Shown: one piece after another, positions 26,086-34,184 of the stretch
How positions within the stretch are numbered: position 1 is the stretch's first letter
Layout of the letters: every line of letters starts with the position of its first letter
From: Calditrichota bacterium
Lineage (GTDB): Bacteria > Calditrichota > Calditrichia > Calditrichales > Calditrichaceae
Length of the DNA stretch: 64,000 nt
Assembly: GCA_024278755.1 (NCBI GenBank)
Contig: JAJRSO010000012.1
Span: forward strand, 62,001 to 126,000
Direction: 5' to 3'
The notes under the pieces: model-generated
What the model was told of the DNA's origin: nothing
Database searches by the model: none
What the model saw: only the letters and a program-made list of their open reading frames with translations
Position numbers and translations under genes: made by a program

Positions 26086-26119
26086 TAAAAAAGAAACGGC
26101 TTACAAGCAAGTAGATATC

Positions 26120-26342
26120 ATTAGTGTCCGGTTAAAAAATAACAAGTGTCTGGAGATTCTGTAATTCCAGGAAATTAAGGGAAATACGAATTAACAGGAC
26201 TCGATTCGGAACCCACCCCCATCCCCCTCCCTTGAAGCGTCAAGAGAGGGGACGAGTCCCGTGAAATCGGGGCTCGGGGGAGAGTTTTTAAAATAATCTC
26301 TTTAACAGAGCAAATTTTCTAAATTAAACCGGACACTATTGA
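26120..26342. mobile_element. MITE-like element, 12-bp terminal inverted repeats, 9-bp target duplication
   Basis: Terminal inverted repeats TAGTGTCCGGTT (26122-26133) and AACCGGACACTA (26327-26338) are perfect over 12 bp. GTAGATATC flanks both sides as a direct repeat (26111-26119 and 26343-26351). The interior, about 190 bp, has C-rich and G-rich hairpins and no open frame. The end sequence and 9-bp duplication resemble IS4-group elements, so a transposase elsewhere in the genome probably moved it. Confidence 0.75.
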
Positions 26343-26504
26343 GTAGATATCTTGATTAATTGGGACCGCTCTGATTTTATCTCTATTTTAAACTGGCGCC
26401 TAACAGTTTCGTTTTTACCTATTTGGGGCCGCAAAATTTTCGCGAAGAACACGCATTATTATGCCGTCCCGTGTGAAGTAAGAAATATGTAACAATGACA
26501 TAGT

Positions 26505-27611
26505 TTATTTATTAAGCTGCAATGCGAGTTTCTGAACGAGGATATTACTATGTTTTAGTTCTTCTTGCAGGCGTTTAATTTCATGCCTGTATTTTTTATT
26601 CTGAATGCGTCCCTCAAAGTACATGCGATAAAGGTTTCTTTTCTTATAAGCGCTTTGAAGAATTTCTTCTTCAGCCTCTTCCAGAATTCTTCTGTACGAA
26701 GCCAGATCTTTTTCTTCTTTCTCCTCAACAAAACCGGAATCCAGCACAAGGTGCGGAAGCGACGATAGGATATCATTAGCCGTACTTTGTTCGCATTCCA
26801 CCAGCGCATTTAGCTGCTTTTTAAACAGCGCAATTGTCTGTGCCTTATTCCAGCCCCAGTAAATATCGGCAGCCAATCCTCCGAGATAAGCCGATTTTAT
26901 CAACCGTTTTGCTTCGGCCGGGATATTTAGTCTCATCGCCTTTTCCACACCGTTTTTATATTCAACGGAAGCGCGTAACACGACAGGAAGTTCCCAGCGT
27001 TTTGCGATAAAGGCGCCTATCTTAATATGGTTGGTTCCCAAAAGAGCGTCTTCCACATCAACGATTTCCAGAGCAAATTTTTGCGCGGTTTGAATTAATC
27101 CCGCATATTTTTCCGGCAGATAACGTATTAGGATAAACATGCCCAAATTTTGTAATAAACCGGATAAAAAGACATCCGGATGCGCTTTATTTCCTTCGAT
27201 CTGCGAAATAAAATCCGCAGCAATAGCGGCGGTAATGGAACGTTTGAATAAGTTTTCGTATTCCTTTGCCTGTTTTTTGGGAAAAATATCTAATAGTGAA
27301 AGGGTTATGGCTACATTACGGACCGCAAGTACGCCGAGGATGGAAACTGCCTGCTGGATATCTTTTACATTTGATGAGAATCCATAGTAGGCCGAATTTA
27401 CAATTTTTAAAAAACGCAGCGAAAGAGCGGCGTCGCCCGAAACAACCCGGCTGATTTCTTTTATTGAAATATCCGGATCGAATGTAAGCTGTAAAATCTT
27501 TTGCGTAACAAGAGGAAGAGAGGGCAGATCGTCTGCTTCTAAAATTATTCGTTCGATAGTGGCATTAGAATTACTGTTATTACCCGCCTGTGGAATCGAT
27601 TCATTTCTCAT
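26505..27611 (-). CDS. HDOD-domain signalling protein
   Basis: A 368-aa cytoplasmic protein. Residues about 20-230 form an HDOD domain (LPSLPLVTQKILQLTFDPDISIKEISRVV, then AALSLRFLKIVNSAYYG, then QAVSILGVLAVRNVAI). The HD-hydrolase metal residues are missing, as is normal for HDOD. A helical tail ends in a predicted coiled coil (YRHEIKRLQEELKHSNILVQKLAL). HDOD proteins act as regulators of motility and signalling. The start overlaps the preceding hybrid kinase by 11 nt, so the two are coupled. Confidence 0.9.
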   Translation of the reverse strand: MRNESIPQAGNNSNSNATIERIILEADDLPSLPLVTQKILQLTFDPDISIKEISRVVSGDAALSLRFLKIVNSAYYGFSSNVKDIQQAVSILGVLAVRNVAITLSLLDIFPKKQAKEYENLFKRSITAAIAADFISQIEGNKAHPDVFLSGLLQNLGMFILIRYLPEKYAGLIQTAQKFALEIVDVEDALLGTNHIKIGAFIAKRWELPVVLRASVEYKNGVEKAMRLNIPAEAKRLIKSAYLGGLAADIYWGWNKAQTIALFKKQLNALVECEQSTANDILSSLPHLVLDSGFVEEKEEKDLASYRRILEEAEEEILQSAYKKRNLYRMYFEGRIQNKKYRHEIKRLQEELKHSNILVQKLALQLNK

Positions 27612-29436
27612 CCAACACTTCTTTTACTTTCTGAATAAGCGCTTTAGGTGAAAACGGTTTTTGAATATATGCCATTCCCGGCTCCAGCACTCCGTGTTTA
27701 ATAATGGCATCGTCTGTATAGCCGGACATGTATAATGCGGTAATATTAGGATATGCTTCGTAGAGTGTTTCAATCATTTTACGGCCACTCATTTCCGGCA
27801 TAATTACATCGGTAAGAACAAGATCAATTTTATCTTTATTTGATGAAAATACTTCTATGGCCTGTTTTCCATTTGCAGCTTCCAGTATTGTATACCCGCT
27901 GGAACGCAATGTATCACAAACCAATTCACGCACCATAAATTCGTCTTCAACAACTAAAATGGTTTCGCTTCCTTGCAAATCTTCGATGGCAGTCTCCGGT
28001 TTATCTTTTTTCTTCATTTTACTTTTTACCATTGGCAAATATATTTTAAACGTCGACCCTTTTCCCGGTTCGGAATAAACCCAAAGATGGCCACCGCTCT
28101 GCTTCACGATTCCGTATACCGTTGCCAGGCCAAGCCCGGTACCTTTAGATTTTTCTTTCGTCGTAAAAAACGGTTCAAACACCCGCTCTTTTGTCTCGCT
28201 GTCCATTCCCACACCATTGTCCGAGATAGCCAGCATCACATACATTCCTTTTCGTATTCCGCTGTGGTGGCGTTCGTATAAAGCGGCATCGAGCGATACG
28301 GCTTTTGTTTCGATTGTCAGCAATCCTCCGTCCGGCATGGCGTCGCGGGCATTTACGGCCAGATTCATTAAGACCTGTTCCATCTGTCCGCGGTCGGCTT
28401 TAATGGAGCCGATATCAGGGCTTAATACAGTGGTCAGTTCAATATCTTCTCCGATAAGACGCTTAAGCATCACACTCATTTCACTAACAAGCATATTCAC
28501 ATCTATCGTTTTGGGCTGCAATATCTGACGACGGCTAAAAGCCAGTAATTGGCTGGTAAGCGAAGTCGCCCGGTCGGCTGCTTTTTTAATCTGGCGAACA
28601 AAACTATAGGACGCATCATTTTCACTTATATTGGAAAACAGCAATTCCGTGTAGCCTTCAATTACAGTAAGCAGATTATTAAAATCATGCGCAATACCGC
28701 CGGCCAACTGACCAATCGCTTCCATTTTCTGCGACTGCCTTAGCTGATCTTCAAGCAGTTTTTTCTCTGTAATATCGCGGGCAACCCCAACGATTACAAT
28801 GGGAACGCCGTCGTCACCCAAAACGGGAGAGGTACGAATATAAATTGAAAACTGCTCCCCACCTTTACGGGCAGCGGTAATTTCGCCTTCCCAGCTTCCT
28901 TTTAGTGTTTTTTCGATTATCGGTTTAAATATCTGACGCGGATTCTGAGAAGGATGGAATTTATTGATCGACTGGCCAATCAATTCTTCTTTGGGGTACC
29001 CGTATGTCTTAACAAAACTTTCATTTACAAAAATGATATTACCGCTTAAATCAAAAACACTTAAGCTCTCACTTACATTACGCAACGCATGGCTAAGCAT
29101 GCTCAGCTCAATTTCCAGCCGTTTCTGAACCGTTGTATCAACGGCAGAACACAGAATAGCTTCTTTTCCATTCCATATACCCCGTTTTACTTTGGAGCGG
29201 GATGAGATATAACGCTGGTCTTTGCGTACTAACGGCAATTCAAAATCAACCGCTTTTGTAGCGGATAAACCGGCAATAATTTCTTCTATAAATGGTTTTT
29301 GATTGACTGGATAGAGATCGAATATGGTAAAGTTTTTAAATTCTTTTTCGGAATATCCTAGTAAGGCGGAAGAGTCGGAAGAAGCAAAAACAATAGCGCC
29401 GGATAGAGAAAAAACAAAGAAACAGCCCTCTTTCAT
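27601..29436 (-). CDS. hybrid histidine kinase PAS-PAS-HisKA-HATPase-REC, N-terminus possibly frameshifted
   Basis: A 611-aa kinase: a first PAS (FSLSGAIVFASSDSSALLGYSE), a second PAS near 110-230, the H-box LAGGIAHDFNNLLTVIEG, ATP-binding boxes NLAVNARDAMPDGG and GTGLGLATVYGIV, and a C-terminal receiver (VLTDVIMPEMSG). The ATG at 29436 has no ribosome site and falls inside the first PAS. The same frame is open upstream, without a start, to about 29548. A better ATG at 29567, behind AGGAAAG, is joined to it only by a one-base shift in an A7 run (29543-29549). It follows the flagellar cluster and is coupled to the HDOD gene. Confidence 0.9.
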   Translation of the reverse strand: MKEGCFFVFSLSGAIVFASSDSSALLGYSEKEFKNFTIFDLYPVNQKPFIEEIIAGLSATKAVDFELPLVRKDQRYISSRSKVKRGIWNGKEAILCSAVDTTVQKRLEIELSMLSHALRNVSESLSVFDLSGNIIFVNESFVKTYGYPKEELIGQSINKFHPSQNPRQIFKPIIEKTLKGSWEGEITAARKGGEQFSIYIRTSPVLGDDGVPIVIVGVARDITEKKLLEDQLRQSQKMEAIGQLAGGIAHDFNNLLTVIEGYTELLFSNISENDASYSFVRQIKKAADRATSLTSQLLAFSRRQILQPKTIDVNMLVSEMSVMLKRLIGEDIELTTVLSPDIGSIKADRGQMEQVLMNLAVNARDAMPDGGLLTIETKAVSLDAALYERHHSGIRKGMYVMLAISDNGVGMDSETKERVFEPFFTTKEKSKGTGLGLATVYGIVKQSGGHLWVYSEPGKGSTFKIYLPMVKSKMKKKDKPETAIEDLQGSETILVVEDEFMVRELVCDTLRSSGYTILEAANGKQAIEVFSSNKDKIDLVLTDVIMPEMSGRKMIETLYEAYPNITALYMSGYTDDAIIKHGVLEPGMAYIQKPFSPKALIQKVKEVLDEK

Positions 29437-29542
29437 TGCAAGAACGGACTGAAAATTTTGTTGTTCGTTAGCCTGTTTCCCGGTCGATTCCGGTCTTTTT
29501 GGGTCTGCCGGTATGTTACTGATTTCCGTTGCGGGAGACAGA

Positions 29543-29549
29543 TTTTTTT
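29543..29549 (-). other. A7 homopolymer at a probable frame junction
   Basis: On the minus strand, ATG at 29567 reads MAEIAFKK and then leaves the kinase frame at this A7 run. An eighth A would continue as KKNLSPATEIS and on into the PAS domain. This may be a sequencing or assembly slip, a phase-variable tract, or transcriptional slippage. Confidence 0.5.
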
Positions 29550-29596
29550 AAACGCTATTTCTGCCATTCGGACTTTCTTTCCTGAATACTAACAGC

Positions 29597-29941
29597 CTAA
29601 TAATTTGGTAATGCTATTAGCTTATCGACAACTTTATCGATAACTTCAGGATCGAAATAATAATTGGAAGCAATTTTCTCCTTTATGGCATCAATCTCTC
29701 CCTGGGAAATAGTGTCAGCCTGCTTTACCTCTTCCGTGTATTCTGCGGCTTGCATTTTCAATGTTAACAATTCGCGTCCTACTGAGGAAATTTCGGCTTT
29801 ATCGGCGGAGGCGGATGGCTTTTTAATTCCGGCAGCTTTTTCATCTTTGCCTTCTCCGGAACCGGTCTTCCTGACCGTTCTGCTGTTTCCGGATTTGTTA
29901 AGCTCCGGCGGCATCCCTAAGATATTATTTATGGATCCCAT
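29597..29941 (-). CDS. FlgM-like anti-sigma-28 protein, second copy
   Basis: A 114-aa protein with a disordered, Lys/Ser-rich N-terminal half. The C-terminal helical half contains ADKAEISSVGRELLTLK and ends INDKV-type text (EIDAIKEKIASNYYFDPEVIDKVVDKLIALPNY). That layout fits FlgM, which holds the flagellar sigma factor until the hook is complete. It is paralogous to 30078-30443 over the C-terminal half. GGAG precedes the ATG. Assignment rests on pattern and flagellar context. Confidence 0.65.
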   Translation of the reverse strand: MGSINNILGMPPELNKSGNSRTVRKTGSGEGKDEKAAGIKKPSASADKAEISSVGRELLTLKMQAAEYTEEVKQADTISQGEIDAIKEKIASNYYFDPEVIDKVVDKLIALPNY

Positions 29942-30077
29942 TTTTCACTCCGTTTCCTTTAAGTTCCTTCTCTGCTATATTGGTCGTGGGATGGATAGAT
30001 TACTTAAATAAATTAAAGAAAAAAAGCGCTGTTTCTTTGTGAATTAAGATAATAAGGAAGGATAGGTGGCTGTTTTA

Positions 30078-30443
30078 TCAGGTGTTAAAGGGCGAGTTTA
30101 AAAAATTGGGCAGGTCTGTTAATTTGTCCACAATTTTATCAATCACGTCATCAGTAACAAAATATTTATTTTCTATTTTTTGTTTAAGCCGTTCAATATC
30201 GTTTTCCGAAAGAGATTCGCCCTGTTTCACTTCATCAAGATAGCGTTTCGCATCCCTGCGCAAGCTTAACAAATTACGGGCCGATTCGGAGATTTGGGCC
30301 TGGTCTTTACGACTTACTTCTGTTTTCGCAATTTTGCCGGTGGCCTGGTCATATTTTTTGGCGGTCGTCTTTTTTAATTCTTCATTACGGTTAATTTTAC
30401 CGTTTGACGCCTGAATGGGTAAAAAATCATTGATACCGGCCAT
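30078..30443 (-). CDS. FlgM-like anti-sigma-28 protein, first copy
   Basis: A 121-aa protein. A basic N-terminal half is followed by SRKDQAQISESARNLLSLRRDAKRYLDEVKQ and a FlgM-like end (NDIERLKQKIENKY, then VIDKIVDKLTDLP). It shares the order and many residues of the next gene's C-terminal half, so the pair arose by duplication. It sits 5 nt after the putative chaperone gene, in the flagellin-to-anti-sigma cluster. AGGAG lies 7 nt before the ATG. Confidence 0.65.
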   Translation of the reverse strand: MAGINDFLPIQASNGKINRNEELKKTTAKKYDQATGKIAKTEVSRKDQAQISESARNLLSLRRDAKRYLDEVKQGESLSENDIERLKQKIENKYFVTDDVIDKIVDKLTDLPNFLNSPFNT

Positions 30444-30448
30444 AACAT

Positions 30449-30895
30449 CTACTCCTGAACAATATCCAGTGTTCTGGATGTTTGTCCTTTTTTGCCCATC
30501 TGTTTTCTGGTATATGCCGCTTCACCGGCAACTTCCGAATGTTCCTGTGCAATTTTCAGTTTACGCTGCTGCATATTTTCATAAATCCGTTCATCAATTT
30601 TTACCAACTTTTCAGCTGTTTTTGATATTTTTTTTATAATTTCTTCTGAAGCCGCATCTTCACCTTTTTTATTAATGGTTTTACGACGTTCTTCGAGCTG
30701 TTGAATTTTATCGATCCATTCCTGTCGGTATTTAACCATATCGGCTAATACGGATACCGGCAATGTGTTTATTTGTCTTACAAATTTCTGCGAAAATTGC
30801 AGGACGGCTGTGAAATATTCCAGCTCTTTATTTAAAATTTCCTGCAATTGGCTCGTATTGTTCGAAACAGTTTGAAACAATTTATCCGACCTCAT
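30449..30895 (-). CDS. putative FlgN/FliT-type flagellar chaperone
   Basis: About 148 aa, nearly all helical, with heptad-like segments (LQEILNKELEYFTAVLQFSQ, then YRQEWIDKIQQLEERRKTI). Size, helix content and position between flaG and the FlgM-like genes fit a FlgN or FliT export chaperone, but no signature residue proves it. The ATG at 30895 overlaps the flaG end by 14 nt; a TTG one codon earlier is also possible. Confidence 0.5.
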   Translation of the reverse strand: MRSDKLFQTVSNNTSQLQEILNKELEYFTAVLQFSQKFVRQINTLPVSVLADMVKYRQEWIDKIQQLEERRKTINKKGEDAASEEIIKKISKTAEKLVKIDERIYENMQQRKLKIAQEHSEVAGEAAYTRKQMGKKGQTSRTLDIVQE

Positions 30896-31259
30896 CAAAA
30901 ATTATTCCGGCAATTTCTTCCATTTTCCGGTTTAGTTCCAAGATTTCTTTTGCCGGTATCTGACGGATAACCTTTCCGGTATCCTTATCCGTTACAATAA
31001 TTGTCACTTCATCATTATCAGAATTCACCGCAAACCCGACTTTTGTGCTAAATTTTTCAACATAGTCATTCATTTTATGAACGGCTGACTCTACCATTTT
31101 GGCAGAAGGTTCTTCACTGCTTTTTTCTTTTTCTTGCTTAACGTTTGGCTCAACACTTTTCCGGTTCAAACGTTCTTCTTCCATTTTAGTATTTGTTGAA
31201 GAACGAACCGGGGCCATTCGGACTGCTTCCGTTGCAGTCTGGATTCTTATCTCTTCCAT
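30882..31259 (-). CDS. flaG: FlaG family protein
   Basis: A 125-aa protein with a charged N-terminal half. The conserved FlaG domain (VGFAVNSDNDEVTIIVTDKDTGKVIRQIPAKEILELNRKMEEIAGIIFDEVG) fills the C-terminal half. FlaG influences flagellar filament length in several bacteria. GGAGG precedes the ATG. It lies between fliD and the putative chaperone gene. Confidence 0.88.
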   Translation of the reverse strand: MEEIRIQTATEAVRMAPVRSSTNTKMEEERLNRKSVEPNVKQEKEKSSEEPSAKMVESAVHKMNDYVEKFSTKVGFAVNSDNDEVTIIVTDKDTGKVIRQIPAKEILELNRKMEEIAGIIFDEVG

Positions 31260-31289
31260 GATTTACCTCCTCTTATTCATTCTTCCTTC

Positions 31290-32756
31290 CTAACTAAGGA
31301 AAGAATTAAAAAACTGCTGCTGTGCCTGAATTTGATACATGGTTTGCTGCAATGACGTGAACTGATCAAAGTACTGTTTTTCCTTTTTGTCCAGAACTTC
31401 ATCCATATAAGCAATCCGATCATTCATGCTGGTGATTTGGGAATCGACCTGTTGCTTACTCGTGTTAATAGTCCCGCCGGCTGATACAAATTTATCAATA
31501 TAATCCAGCAGTTTATTGGCAATTCCTTCATCCGTATTAAAAAGGTCCGACACATACAAAGCATTGTTTTCAAGCGCTGCCGTAAATTTATCGGCGTCTT
31601 TTACGGATAAAGTTCCATCTTCATCTGCTTCGATTCCGATATTATATAATAAAGTATAATCAGACGATGTTGTACCCGAAATACTCGCACCGACAATCCC
31701 CCGAAAATCACTGATAATCGAGCCATAAACGGTATCGTTTGTCAGTGCCCCACGCTCGTGCGTGACACTGTTTGTTTTTGTATTTTCCCGTAAAAATTTT
31801 ATTGCACTATTGTATTTTTCGATGAATGCATCCACTTCTCCGCGCACGGCCGTTACATCACTCTGAATGGTTATGGTTTCCGTATCGACAAATGTATCCA
31901 GAAGTTTCAGTGTAACACCATCCAGGGCGTCATCCACAACATTTGCATCCCTGTAAAAAGTAAGCCCGTCCATTGTAAATTTGGAATTCAATTCACTATC
32001 CGTACGGCTGGTACCGACATTGGTGATATAGCCGCCGGACGTTCCGGATGACTGCGTAGAGGCATTTATATTTAATGTATCCAGTAAAGCGCTGCTACCA
32101 AATTCCATATGGTAAGTATAGCCGGTTTGCTCGCTGCTGAGCACTAAACGCGATTTTCCAATTTCTTCATTAACAACCGATGAATGAATCACTTCGTCAC
32201 CGTCAATGAGCTCATCCGAAACAGCCTGGGACATAGCCGATGATATGGCATCTGAAATTCCGTCCAATATTTCCGCATCTGTTCCGCTAAATACCGATGC
32301 GGCAACGGTAACATCAATTTGTACCCGATTATCTGGATCCTCGTCGGTGGGATGTCCGACACTAATGGAAAAGGTTTGGTCGGTTGTAAATGCGCCAAAA
32401 CTGGAACCGGCATCATCAAATTGGTTGGACACACGGGTATCGGCTTTTGCCAGACGCTCGATGGAAATGGAATGGTTGCCGGAAACAGCCGAACCCTGAG
32501 CCGTAATATCCACTTTGGCCGTATCACTTGAAGAAGATGTTTTTGCAAAAAATGGATTAGTTATCGTATCTGTAAGGTAAGATAGTTTAGTTTTCAATGC
32601 TGAGAGAACGGAATCCAATTCGGAAAAAACTTTTTTCCTGTCATTCAGGGCTTCTTTCTGGCTAATCAGTTTATTGCGCGGAATCTGTTCCAGTTGCATA
32701 TACTGATCGATCAGCTGATAAATTGAACCTTGTGAATTTATGGCTGAATAATCCAT
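31290..32756 (-). CDS. fliD: flagellar filament cap protein FliD
   Basis: A 488-aa capping protein that guides flagellin polymerisation at the filament tip. It has the FliD N-terminal helix (YQLIDQYMQLEQIPRNKLISQKEAL), a central beta domain (VSGNHSISIERLAKADTRVSN) and the C-terminal helical domain (LLDYIDKFVSAGGTINTSKQQVDSQITSMNDRI, then QQQFFNSFLS). Length is normal. GAGG stands before the ATG, and the gene starts 13 nt after fliS. Confidence 0.93.
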   Translation of the reverse strand: MDYSAINSQGSIYQLIDQYMQLEQIPRNKLISQKEALNDRKKVFSELDSVLSALKTKLSYLTDTITNPFFAKTSSSSDTAKVDITAQGSAVSGNHSISIERLAKADTRVSNQFDDAGSSFGAFTTDQTFSISVGHPTDEDPDNRVQIDVTVAASVFSGTDAEILDGISDAISSAMSQAVSDELIDGDEVIHSSVVNEEIGKSRLVLSSEQTGYTYHMEFGSSALLDTLNINASTQSSGTSGGYITNVGTSRTDSELNSKFTMDGLTFYRDANVVDDALDGVTLKLLDTFVDTETITIQSDVTAVRGEVDAFIEKYNSAIKFLRENTKTNSVTHERGALTNDTVYGSIISDFRGIVGASISGTTSSDYTLLYNIGIEADEDGTLSVKDADKFTAALENNALYVSDLFNTDEGIANKLLDYIDKFVSAGGTINTSKQQVDSQITSMNDRIAYMDEVLDKKEKQYFDQFTSLQQTMYQIQAQQQFFNSFLS

Positions 32757-32769
32757 ACGAACCTCTTAT

Positions 32770-33093
32770 TCAATGAACTCCAAAAGCATTTGACCACGTT
32801 ACCTTAAGTTCGGTGAAAATGGAGCCGGCTTGAGAAAATTTGTGATTGTTGATTAAATAGTTCAGATGACGGTAAATATTAAAAAATGTTTCCGATATTT
32901 TCTTTGCTTCTGCCGCATCAAAATTAAGGCTGTTAATCAGAGTTTGAACAGCCCTGCGCGCTTTTACACTGTTTTCCTGTTTGCAGGCAACTGCACCAAA
33001 ATCATAAACATAAGCAATCAGCTGTTCCGGACTGGCGGTTAAAACCTTCTGTGTGAGATATGGATTTGTTTTAGTATTTTGCTGCTGTAACAT
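32770..33093 (-). CDS. fliS: flagellin export chaperone FliS
   Basis: A 107-aa helical protein with the FliS pattern NPYLTQKVLTASPEQLIAYVYDFG and a four-helix bundle ending IFTELKVTW. It prevents flagellin from polymerising in the cytoplasm. GGAG lies 7 nt before the ATG. It is placed directly after flagellin, beyond a hairpin. Confidence 0.9.
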   Translation of the reverse strand: MLQQQNTKTNPYLTQKVLTASPEQLIAYVYDFGAVACKQENSVKARRAVQTLINSLNFDAAEAKKISETFFNIYRHLNYLINNHKFSQAGSIFTELKVTWSNAFGVH

Positions 33094-33117
33094 TTGATAA
33101 CTCCTTTTTATAGGAAA

Positions 33118-33138
33118 GGCGGGAACCGGGTTCCCGCC
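33118..33138 (-). terminator. hairpin between flagellin and fliS
   Basis: Perfect 9-bp GC-rich arms GGCGGGAAC / GTTCCCGCC with a 3-nt loop, 25 nt past the flagellin stop. The following T tract is short (TTTCC). It probably limits read-through and stabilises the flagellin mRNA end. Confidence 0.55.
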
Positions 33139-33162
33139 TGTTTATCTACTGCATGAGTCTGT

Positions 33163-33990
33163 TTATCTGAACAGTGACAGTATCTGTTGTGGCGCGCTGT
33201 TTGCCTGGCTTAATGACGAGAGCGATGTTTGCTGTAAGATTTGAAGTTTCATCACTTCCATCTGCTCCTTGGCAAAATCGGCGTCCTCAATGGTACTTCG
33301 TACCGCCTCCGTATTGGTAACCGAGTTCTCGAGGTTCGCCTGTTTCGACTGCAAACGTACTTTGTATTCGCCCACATCTTTCAGACGGTCGGACAATGTG
33401 TCAATCGCGGTGCTGATGGTAGTCATAGCCGCATTGGCGCTGGCCTGTGAGGAAAGATCGATGCTATTAATACCGAGGGCGGCAGAATCGGCATCGCCGA
33501 GAGCTACTGATAATGTTTCACCGGCTTGTTCACCGGTCTGGAATGTCGTGTCACTGTACGTACCGTCAATTAATGAAGTGCTGTTAAATGTGGTCATATT
33601 TACGATTTCATCCACTTCCGTAATCAAGGCCGTAACCTGGTCATCAATGGCCTGGCGCTGGGTGCCGTTTAAACTACCGTCGGCAGCCTGAGTGGCTTTT
33701 TCTTTTGCTGTCTGCAGAATGTCCATGATGTTAGAGTATCCGCCTTCGGCAACATCCAGAATGTTCTGCGCATTACTTACGTTGGAAAGCGCCTGGTCTA
33801 AACCGCGGCGACGGCTTTCCAGACCTCTGGCTAACATATAACCGGCCGGATCTTCTACCGGACTGTTAATACGTTTACCTGTTGAAAGTCGCAGCTGATG
33901 TGTTGCGATCTTGTCACTGATTTTACTCAGTGTGCTGATGTTCTGCATCGCCGGTACGTTTGCGGCAATCCTTGATAAATCTGCTCCCAT
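33163..33990 (-). CDS. fliC: flagellin
   Basis: A 275-aa short flagellin with conserved D0/D1 termini: an N-terminal LSRIAANVPAMQNISTL, then RLSTGKRINSPVEDPAGYMLARGL, and a C-terminal ENSVTNTEAVRSTIEDADFAKE ending ILSLFR. A minimal central domain remains, so the filament surface is probably simple. AAGGAGG precedes the ATG. A possible sigma-28 promoter lies upstream. First gene of the late flagellar cluster. Confidence 0.95.
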   Translation of the reverse strand: MGADLSRIAANVPAMQNISTLSKISDKIATHQLRLSTGKRINSPVEDPAGYMLARGLESRRRGLDQALSNVSNAQNILDVAEGGYSNIMDILQTAKEKATQAADGSLNGTQRQAIDDQVTALITEVDEIVNMTTFNSTSLIDGTYSDTTFQTGEQAGETLSVALGDADSAALGINSIDLSSQASANAAMTTISTAIDTLSDRLKDVGEYKVRLQSKQANLENSVTNTEAVRSTIEDADFAKEQMEVMKLQILQQTSLSSLSQANSAPQQILSLFR

Positions 33991-34072
33991 TTGGAACCTC
34001 CTTATTGTGATTTTGACTTTCGTCCTGGAAACTTCAGTTCCTGTTTCCTTTTAATTATCTGTTCTACTTACT

Positions 34073-34099
34073 ATGTCGGAGGGAGCAAACGGGATATTA
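34073..34099 (-). promoter_or_regulatory. possible sigma-28 flagellin promoter
   Basis: Minus strand TAAT, 15 bp, TCCGACAT, a partial match to TAAA-N15-GCCGATAA, about 85 nt before the flagellin start. The presence of FlgM-like genes supports sigma-28 control, but the match is weak. Confidence 0.35.
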
Positions 34100-34184
34100 A
34101 ATTAAATATCCTTTTTTTTATAATCCGGATAATCTAAAAAAGAAATATGCGGGACCGTTTGGAAATAAATAATAAAAAAACCTG

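Larger units (their letters stand above)
25602..26504. other. 900-bp intergenic region with decayed repeats and a MITE
   Basis: It lies between convergent genes. No gene is seen. It contains repeat phrases at 25815-25900 (GCCACTGATTTCCACAGG; GATTCGTGGAATTCGTGG), the 36-bp hairpin element copy 2 at 26050-26085, and a MITE-like element at 26120-26342. It looks like a landing zone for small mobile and repetitive sequences. Confidence 0.6.
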
